9,972 bases of DNA from CAYVDH01 sp964450355 (GTDB lineage: Bacteria > Bacteroidota > Bacteroidia > NS11-12g > UBA955). The notes beneath the pieces are model-generated. The model did no database searches, was not told where the DNA came from, and saw only the letters and a list, made by a program, of their open reading frames with translations. Shown here piece after piece: positions 1 to 9,500 of the stretch. The stretch's first letter is position 1. Each line of letters starts with the position of its first letter. The position numbers and the translations under genes were made by a program. The stretch covers positions 1 through 9,972 of the forward strand of contig CAYVDH010000135.1 in assembly GCA_964450355.1 (NCBI GenBank), given 5' to 3'.

Positions 1-180
1 TTCTTTTAAAGACACTTTTTCTCCAATGTATTTTATTTCACAATTTTCAGGCAATAATTTAATAATTTCAATTGCAATTTCTTTTATCTCTATAAGTATT
101 TCCTTATTGTAAAATAATGAAATAGAATTTTTGCAATTATTTGACAACAATTCTGATTTTTTATTGAATAACCCTAACAT
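1..180 (-). CDS. Putative immunity protein for the RHS nuclease toxin (partial, C-terminus outside window)
   Basis: I do not recognise a family. The frame starts with ATG at 178-180, inside the last codons of the RHS gene, and stays open for 60 codons to base 1. The protein begins MLGLFNKKSELL and continues with a Lys/Glu/Ile-rich stretch (EILIEIKEIAIEIIKLLP) that looks like an amphipathic strand or helix. There is no signal peptide or membrane segment, so it is probably cytoplasmic. An in-frame stop (TAA, 193-195) lies just upstream and makes ATG180 the first normal start; TTG codons at 145-150 are weaker alternatives. The other two minus-strand frames close by about base 75. The sequence before the ATG is A-rich without a GGAGG-type site, as is common in Bacteroidota. 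Overlap of 20 bases with the toxin gene implies co-transcription and perhaps coupled translation. The immunity role rests on position alone. It could instead be an unrelated downstream gene. Confidence 0.72.
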   Translation of the reverse strand, partial: MLGLFNKKSELLSNNCKNSISLFYNKEILIEIKEIAIEIIKLLPENCEIKYIGEKVSLKE

Positions 181-580
181 TGATTTTAATATTTAAATTT
201 TTAGCCTTACATTCATTTATCAAAGCATCAAACATTTTTATTTGTGATGCATCTTTTACAACAATATCAAGTGTTGCTGATTTTATCTTTTGCAAACCAC
301 CAGAAGTGCCTAAATCTATATTTTTACCTACTTCTGCTAACATTTTATTAATAAAGCCTCTATATTCCGACATATTTACTGATTTAGCATTAAAGGTTTT
401 TAATTGAATAACGTTACCTGTGGCTTTATCAAAAAAATCAAAAACTGGAAAATTCTTTTTGACTGTTTCTAGCCATACTTTGCCACTATACCCTCCAGCA
501 CCTTCCATTGAAGCTAACTCTGCTTCTATTTTTCTTCCTCTAGAAAAAGGATCTAAATTCCATGCATTTTTTATTTCTAA
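161..580 (-). other. C-terminal nuclease toxin domain, CdiA-CT tRNase-like (PD-(D/E)XK fold)
   Basis: The last about 140 residues start near AWNLDPFSRGRKIE. I see the conserved pattern of one CdiA C-terminal nuclease family: PF.RGR.IE.ELA in a helix, then a FPVFDFFD strand, then VIQLKTF. This gives candidate catalytic residues Glu3150 (codon 524-526), Asp3179 (437-439), Gln3190 (404-406) and Lys3192 (398-400), the E...D...(E/Q)xK arrangement of PD-(D/E)XK nucleases. The tail TLDIVVKD..QIKMFDALINECKAKNLNIKI resembles the closing helix-strand of that family. From family knowledge the target is probably RNA, perhaps tRNA, in the cytoplasm of a target cell, but a DNase cannot be excluded. The family call is from memory of the motif. 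Confidence 0.7.
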
Positions 581-3500
581 TTTCTTTTTGGATAATATTT
601 CAGCCAATTGCCTAGCTCTTTCGGTTGCTGCTCTGGTAGCTTTGAACTTCTTAGCTAATCCTATTAATTTTAATGAGGCTGCACCTGTAATAGCCCCCCC
701 TACTAGCTCACCTACAATTTCACCTAAAAAATATTGACCTTTTGCACTGCCTGAGCTAATTTCCTTCATTTTATCTGCATAGCTACTTATTATTGACTTT
801 GCAAAACCCAATGGATCGCTTGCAATAGTGTAAAAAGTTTCTATCATCTCACTCCTAAATTTAGACTCAGTTGCAAGTTTCCATGCCATTTCACCAGCCT
901 CAATGAATCCTAATCCTGATATAAAACCATCCATTAAACCTGCAATTAAAGGAGGTGTATTAATCCCTAAATTTTTTAACACTTCAGATGGTTTTGGTAT
1001 ATTACCATCTTTGTCCACTAATATTATTGGGTTATTAAGTGTGTAACAGTAAGGTGAGTTAGATGGCATTAAATATGCTTTTATATCAACTGACATCCAT
1101 CTTCCTAGCCTAGAATCATACATTCTAGCTTCATAATCATATAAACCATCTATAATGTTATTTTCCTTTTCTTTTCCATTAAACCCAAAATTATAATCTT
1201 CAAGAATTGAATATGACCTATTATTCATTTTGCCACCAAATGCATAATAATCACTTACTGTATTTATGTATGCATAATAATAATCTGTCAAATTATCACC
1301 ATTTACATCTATAGATTGTTTCCTATCTTGAACTGTAACCATTACATTACCCAAATGGTTTGACAACTCATAATGTTTGTTCCCTCTTGTAAGATAATTT
1401 ATATCTTTTGGTATAATAGTTATGTTTGATGAATTTGTATATTGCTTGTCTTCCCAACTTCCATTTAAAGATGTTCCATATTTTATAAATTGCCTTGAAC
1501 TCAATAATAAATCTTCTTCATTAATTGAACCTAGTTTCTCATTGCCATATAACTGCCAATCATTTACCTTTAATTTTAAAATATAACTATTAGGTTGATT
1601 ATCATTTGTAATTGACTTTTTATAAGTAGCCATCAGTAACCCATTCGCATCCCTGATATACCAAATACACGCCCAATCTATTTCTTGTTTTCTTGTTCCA
1701 TTTGAATTTTTAGGTATTACTTTTTTGTATAATTTATTTCCTTTTGAATCATATCCAAATATTAAATCTGGTTTAATGCTATTACTAGTCCTTATTACAC
1801 TCTCAATTTTCCCGTAAATATTCCATTTAATTTCTTGTATTTCTTCATAAACATCAGAAATTAAACTTCCATTCTCATCAAATTTATAATTATTACTTGT
1901 ACTTATATTTACATTATTTAAAACACCTAGGTCATCAAAATCATCAGAATAATTTGTATTTACAATATTGTCGTTAACATGGTATAATCTATTGCTTTTT
2001 AAGGTTGTCCAATTGATATTAACTCCATTTATTAATGTGCTTTTTGTTAACGTTTCGTAATGGTATGTTAATTCATCCATTGTATTATTTGGACCTAAAT
2101 TATCACCATTCCTTGTTAATGTAGTAATATTTCCATTGGCATCATAGTTAAATGTTTCATAATAAAAATTATCACCGTTACTAGCAGTTGATGGCCAATT
2201 ATTTGTATTGTTAATTAAATGATCAAATACATGATGTTTTGTAAGTCTATTTAATTGGTCAAAATGATATATATTTCCAATTGTTTGATTACTAGGTGTA
2301 CCCATTCTGTATTGCATTCCATTTGGCAAAGCATTACCAATTTGTGATACATTATCATTATACAAGTCTCTATTTTTATTATTAAAAGATAAATTGTTGC
2401 TTGTTGGAACTGGTGAATTTATTCCTGTATTTACTTCCTTATAATCTCCTGTATAGTAATTTACATAATATCCATAGGCATCTCTACCTACATATTTATT
2501 TGGATTAATTCCAGATGACCAAGATAATAATGAGCCATCCTTACCAATATCATAATCTGATTCTAAATTACCATTATTTAAAACTTTTAATTTATTATTA
2601 AGAGTATAAGCATAATCTAACCCTTGAACTTGCAAAGTTCCAAGTTCTTTCCTGCCAATTGGACCATGTAGATAGTACCAATACTTAGCATCTGTTTCCC
2701 AATTTATTCCATCTCTACTTGTTTGTACCTCTGTTAGTCTATTGTCTAAATCATATAAATAAATATGAGAAAGCTGGTCTGGTTTATTTTTTTGATAATC
2801 TTGTTTCTTAATTTTATTTGTTAAAAGCTCATATTCATAATCAAATGTAAAGTTATTGAACTCTATATCATCTAAACTTGCTATATCTTGTACTAACTTT
2901 TTTACATTTCCATGTATATCATAGCTATAATATGAAGCATTATCATAAGTATTATCAAATCCATCATCAATTTCTTCATAAGTTAAACAAGCAATCCTAT
3001 TTTTTAGATTTAATTGTGGTTCTGTTGTAAATGATGCCAATACTCTACTAGAATTTACTGGCAAATCGTAAATTGTCTTAGTTAAATATTTCCTGTTTGA
3101 AAAACTAGTTCCTATATCTTTAAATTGATTAAATGAGCTAATATCTGAAACTACTTCAGGGCTTATATTTGGAGAACTATTTATTGGACTTAATTGATAA
3201 GTCTTTATTATTCTTCCTAATTCATCAAATTCTGTTATGCTGAAATTATTGGCTATATTTTGTTTTGCACTTTGCATTACTACCAATCTTCCTAATTTAT
3301 CGTACCAATATTTATACGTTCCTGCATCTGGAGTATTTTGCCATACAAGTTGATTTAAACTATTGTATCTGTAATTTGAGATTAAACTATGGTAAGTTAT
3401 AGCTTTTGACAAACTAGTATTTTTTCTAAATGCCGCTGCTTTTTGGATTCTATTGTCGGCTAATATTTGACGATGGAAAGTAGTCATTGTATTATTATCA

Positions 3501-6500
3501 ATATCTACTCCTTCAGGTGGTACTGTTTTTGTTAAATTACCTGCTCTATCATAGTAATACAATGTATAATGATATTGTGTATTTTTAAATTTCAGTTTAA
3601 AAGTATCTTTTGCCTCAAAACATTTATCATTATACAAGCTATCAAACAATCGTGCTTGAGCTATCAAATAATCATTGTATTTTAGTAATGCATTTTGTGT
3701 TGCAGTATGTAATTCTTCATCTTCACACTCATCTGATATTTGAATATTTGGTCTAACAAATGGTTTATTGCACAACTTAGCACAACTTAAACAAGGTACT
3801 TTTTTTAACACATTTTTTGTGTTTACACGAACAAGAAGTGTGAAGGTTTTAACACAACCAATTGGTGTTCCAGAAATAGGATCAAACTCAGTTGGACATC
3901 CATCAATGCCCCAATATTTATCAAAAACTTTTTGTTCAACATCTACATAAAAAAATTGCAATGGTTCACATCCTTGTTGTTTTAATCCTCGTGGATTTTT
4001 AAATTTTACTATTTCTCCAAAATTTAAATGATTTTCATTTGTTAAATATTCCATACTGTAATCCAATACATATCCATTTTTATCAGGTATTTGTATTCTA
4101 ATGTAAGGATGTTTGAATTGATTTACATTGTATCTTAAATCTCCTTTAAACAATCTGTTTTCATAAATAATACTGTTATAAAATTCTGGAACATTATTTG
4201 GAGTATTGGTTCCTTTACTTGAATACATCCACCACTTGCTATCTACTAGTCTGCTTACTCCGGTTTTACTTGGTTTGCTCAATATTTGATTATTATACTT
4301 TACGAATGCTTTTACCCAAGGTGTATCTAATGCATAACAGTTAGTGCATTTAGGGATTGGAATTTTTACTATAGGTTCAGGATTTTCAGGACATCCCTTT
4401 CTACACGCTGCATAAATATTCCAAAAAGTAAACATATCAATGTGGGAAGGTATTGGACTGCACTTATAATTTTGACCAATAAACCAACTTTGAAAAGCTG
4501 AATTCCAAGTGTTAAATTCATCTATCTGAGTCTGAGAATATCCTTGTTTATATATGTTATTATTTGAGCCTAGTGACATTGAACTTCCTAATAATTCCCA
4601 TGCATTATTCAACTCATTATCATCACCACTACATTGCGGTGTATGATTTGCTAAATTCTCTAAACCTGATGGTAATGGATTAGATGTTAAATATTCTAAT
4701 ATAAGTTGACCCATTGTAGCACAATTTTTATAATCCATGCATGTATCAGGATGGTAAACAGGAGGATCAGGTGGCTGAGGCGCTGGAATACATTTAAATG
4801 GTTTTGGCACCATTAAATTTTTATTTTCTGCATATTTAGTTAAATTTTCATTACTTACATTGCTCCAAAAATTCTGACCTAAAGTCCAATCTGCAGTATT
4901 TCCATCTTCATCTTTTTCAAAATCAGATTTTATATAATTATCACACTCATTTAATAAATCAATCGCAGCTGGAGATGGTGTTATTGTCACACCTGTTTGT
5001 TGGAATATAAATTGTTCATAGTTTAATCCTGAACTAGGTCCACCAGCAGCTAACCACTGATCCTTTAGTGACTTTAATAAATTACAACTACATGTATCTA
5101 AATAATCTTTTTCTGTTACCACCTCTGGTGTTGGATTACAATTACCATCAGTTAAACATGCAAGAACTCCCGTTGGATTTGGTTGAATTTGTTGGTCTAT
5201 GTGATTTTTTTGATCTACATTGAATTTATCACCTTCTGTAAAATTATTTGGGTCACTAAATCCTGGGGACGCAGGTTCCAAGTTCCACATTTTACTGCAC
5301 ATGTTTTTAATATCATCAAATGAATAATTTGGTTGACAAGGTAGTGTTTCAGGTAGATATAATTTATTATATAAATTTACTGCATCGATATTTGTATATG
5401 GATTAGGCAGTAATTTATAAACATTTAATACTTTTTCACAATGACAAGCAATTTTATCTGCATCTGCACTTGAAATTAAACTAACTTCTGATTGTATTGG
5501 ATAATAAAAATTATCATTAGATGCCATTAACCATTGATTAGAATGATAGGTTCTGTTATGGTATTTATTTTGAACTTCAACATTCCAAGTATTTTCTTTA
5601 CTATTATTTTTTAATTCAATTGGTTGGGCTGCTTGATACAGTGGTGAATATTCTTCTTCCATTTCAAATAAATTATTAAAATCAAAATGGTTATTATCTG
5701 CAACTAATCTATCAATTCCAATTTGTTCCCACACAGCAACCCAAGACACATTTGTTAAAGTATCAATACATTGATATGCATAATTTTGATATTCACTATA
5801 AGTTAAATTAAATTTAAATTTCCTATTTAACCAAGTTGTTAATAGTTTTTGATATAAGATAGAATCACTTTCTTCATGTGGATTGTATTTTTCTAAAAAC
5901 TCTCGAACAGGTTCCTGTAAATCATCACATGAAATACAAGTTTTGCATTTTTTATCATCATCTATTTGCATAGTTGAGAGTAATTCTTGCTTTAATTTAG
6001 GTGTTTTATCACAAGCACAGTCATCTATTGCTAGTGAATCAACTCCATTTTCTGGACATCTTGTGTTTTTTGGCACTTCTTTTTTATCACTACAAGCACA
6101 GGTATCAGCATTGGGATCATCGGTAGATAAATAATCATGTCCATATTCACCTGGAAAATCTATTAATAAATCATCACAAATTCCTGAAACAAACCAATCA
6201 TTTCCTAAATGTTTTTTAAACACATCTGCTAAATTAGCTTCAGGATATGTTACGATACTAACATTAGGACTTCTTGTAACAGAACCATAAGGATTATCCA
6301 AATCACACCCACTTTCACACAACTTTGCTAAATCAGCTTTTAATGCATTTTTTTGAGTTAAATTTAATGCAGAAATTTTATTGCAATTTGATAATTTTAA
6401 CATCCACATTTCCGCATTATTGGCGCATTTTGTGGCACAATAGTCCTTAATTTGATTATCTATTTTTCCTTGAACTTGAACTGGATCACAACCATTCTCA

Positions 6501-9500
6501 TTATTCCATCTGTCTTTTCTAACGATATCATCTTCGTTGGCATTTTCCCAAGCTAAATCTGATGTATTATTAATTAAAAAATGTCTAAATCTGATTCCAC
6601 CTACTTGATTTCCACATGTAGTTCCAGTTGGACAAGAATCATTGTAATAAGTATTTAACCATTCTCTTTTTTGTTGTAAATAATGTGCCCTTAACAAAGG
6701 CCAAAATAAATTATCTGTGCAAGTATCGTGTTCATTTAATCCATAATTAGCTCTCTCCCTTTCATATAATTGCCAAAATGATTTTTTAATTCCTGAGTTA
6801 CAATTTAATTCTATATTTCTTAACCTTGTTTTTAAATCATTGGTATTTAAAAATGTTTTCCCTAATATAGGATCTCTTAATATTGTCCCTATTTCATATA
6901 TTTGATAATCTATGTCTCTTTTAACTCCATTTACCATTAACGTATCGTTATAGGTATAATCCATATCTAGGGGATTATAAAACCCTTTTTTAATTGCTTC
7001 TGCTGAACTGTAAGTTTTTAACAATAAATTATCATAAATATAACTTTCATTAATTGCTCTACATTTTCGCAAATAACAATATTCTGGATGATAATACAAT
7101 AGTGAATTTACCCAAGAAGCTTCATGGTATTTAATGTAATCTGTAAAGTATATTAGTTCATGTGGTCGAGCATAGGTTTTGCCATTTAATGTTACATATT
7201 GACTTGCCAAAGGTTTACCGTCCTTAACTTCTATTAAGGCTTCTTTACCTTCTGTATTTAAGTATACATATCGTAAATTAACTGGTTTATCCGAGTTTAA
7301 AGGTTGTTTCCATACAGGCAAATTGTAATTATAATTAAAATAACTTGGCCATATAGTATTACACCACCATTTAGGGTCAACACTTTGAAAAATACTGCCT
7401 TCATTAAGTGTATTATTTGGAATTGTTAATGAATCATTTCCATCCCAACCTGGAATAGAATATTTTGCATATTGACCACCAGGAGTTAAATCTTGAACAA
7501 TAGCATCATATAATAAATCGCAAGGAGTTTTATCTAAACAAATGTTATCACAAATTTCTTTAATTTGATAATACTCTTCTTTAGCTGCCCAAAGAGGGTC
7601 AAAATCTGCTGTATCTATATTGTTTTCTGAACAGTGTAATTTTAAGCTATCTATTACATGACCAATTTTTAATTGCTCTATTCGACAATCTTCACAACCT
7701 ATATCACAATTTAGATTCATTTCTTCTTTTTCTTCTTCTAAAAAATCTTCAAATGTTTTACCACATGTTGCTTTTTCTAACCATTTTGACCTAAAAGAGT
7801 CCCTTGTATTTGCATCAATTTCTAAAACTTTTGTTAAAACATACTCTCCAGGCTCTAAAACAAGTTCGATAGGGTTAGGATTTATTGTGAAAGATTGTTT
7901 ACTATTACATAACCCATTTTCAGGAATTGGATTACCAATATAATGTTTGTTAGGAGTTCCAATTGGAAACTTTTCTTTTCCTAAAACATCTTTTAAACTC
8001 ATTGTTAATGTATAACCACATGAAAAACACAAACTAGTATCACAAGGGATATTAAATTTAGGCACCTCATATTGATAGTAAAATTTCCATGTATCCTTTG
8101 AAGTAACTAAAAAATTATGTTTAATAATCTTTTTTCCTGCACTTTTATCTTCATCTGTATTTGGTAAAATTACTAAGTAGGATATGTTGTGTGAAGATGA
8201 AGCTAATGGATCTAAATTTGGTGCGTCAGAAGGTAAGCCAGCTAATGCTGTTGCAATAGTTCTACCATAAGGATCCATGTACGCTATAGAAAGTTGTCCA
8301 TTTGGATCTCTAGTCATTATTTTTTTATACTTCTCTGAAAAACCTACTTCATTTCCAAATAAAACATCTAATTCCTCTTGAAATGGAGTAGCATCCCATG
8401 TATATGTTTCATGTCCTCCTTGTAAATTATTTGTTTGACTATAAGAATATAATTGCATTGTTTTTCCTACACCACCTGTTCTTATTTCTCTTCCTGTTGG
8501 ATCCCTCGTAAATTCTGTCTGCATAAAGGGATACCCTTTTGCATCTGGAACAAAAGAATGCATTTGTTTTTCAGCAGGAGACAATGATGAAAGGGATGAA
8601 ATCCATGTAGTTAAATTTGGCGAATAATATTTAGACGCACCTGAAGTATTTAACATCGAATCAACTATTATTTCATCAGAATTAATTTGATTTAAATCAA
8701 AATCATTGTACGAATAGGCATTTCCTGTTAAACTGCTTTTATTAAATGAAGCTCTAAAAGCAAATCCTAAATCATCCATTGCAATTGAAGGCAATACTTT
8801 AACCGCTTCCCTTCCTAAGTAATCAAAAACAGTTTGATTTACAGTATATTGTTGAGTTGTTTTGCTGAACTCAATTGTTTCTCTATTTCTTAAAGTACCA
8901 TCAAAATATGAAATAGAAGAACTTACTCTGCCACCCTCTGAAAACACTAATGATGTCATACTGTTCATACTTTCATAAGGTGAAGTTGTTGACCTTGCTG
9001 GAGATGTAGTCCTATATGCCCTTGATGCAGATTCTTCAAATATCAAATCTATAATTCCATTTTCTCCTAAAGTCCAACTACCCTGAAGCCATTCGTCTGT
9101 TTCTAGCAAATCTTTACCTACTGCTCTTACTCTCGCTATAATAAAACCATCTGGGAAAATATTTGGAATTTCATAACTTGTAATTGAACCTTCTAAAAAT
9201 ATCCTTGTAGAATTATTTCTAAAATTATATGAGTAATTAGATGGATTAGCTTGAAATTGAGTAATTCCGTGTATTGATGAAAATCCAGTAGGATTATAAT
9301 TATAATTATTTATAAACATGTATTCTAATTCATATCCTTCAGCTCCAGATACAGGATTTGCCCAACTCATCCTTATAAATTGAAACCTTCCAAGTGAATT
9401 ATTGTTTACGCCTATTATTTGAATTGGTGCAGGAGTTGAATTGTAATCAAACTTTTCAACCCTCTCAATATCTAAAATATTTTCAACAATTATAAAAGGA

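Noticed and set aside
69..78. Palindrome aattgcaatt near the window edge as an operator or terminator
   Set aside because: It lies inside the open immunity-gene frame, is short, AT-rich and expected by chance, and has no adjacent T-run structure.
180..407. Open plus-strand frame of 75 codons opposite the nuclease domain
   Set aside because: It is antisense to strongly recognisable toxin codons, has low-complexity Phe/Ile-rich sequence and matches nothing. It is a shadow of the minus-strand gene.
420..737. Open plus-strand frame of 105 codons opposite the pre-toxin linker
   Set aside because: Antisense to the RHS gene, with Ser/Pro/Ala bias created by the reverse of Gly/Ala/Glu codons. No independent signal of coding.
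3768..3950. Open plus-strand frame of 60 codons
   Set aside because: Antisense shadow over the Cys-rich region; no recognisable start context or domain.
5883..6134. Open plus-strand frame of 83 codons
   Set aside because: Antisense shadow whose Ser/Leu-rich sequence mirrors Asp/Lys/Cys codons on the coding strand.
7718..7742. Pyrimidine-rich tract (ttcttctttttcttcttct) as a regulatory or triplex-forming element
   Set aside because: It simply encodes the acidic LEEEKEEM stretch of the RHS protein.
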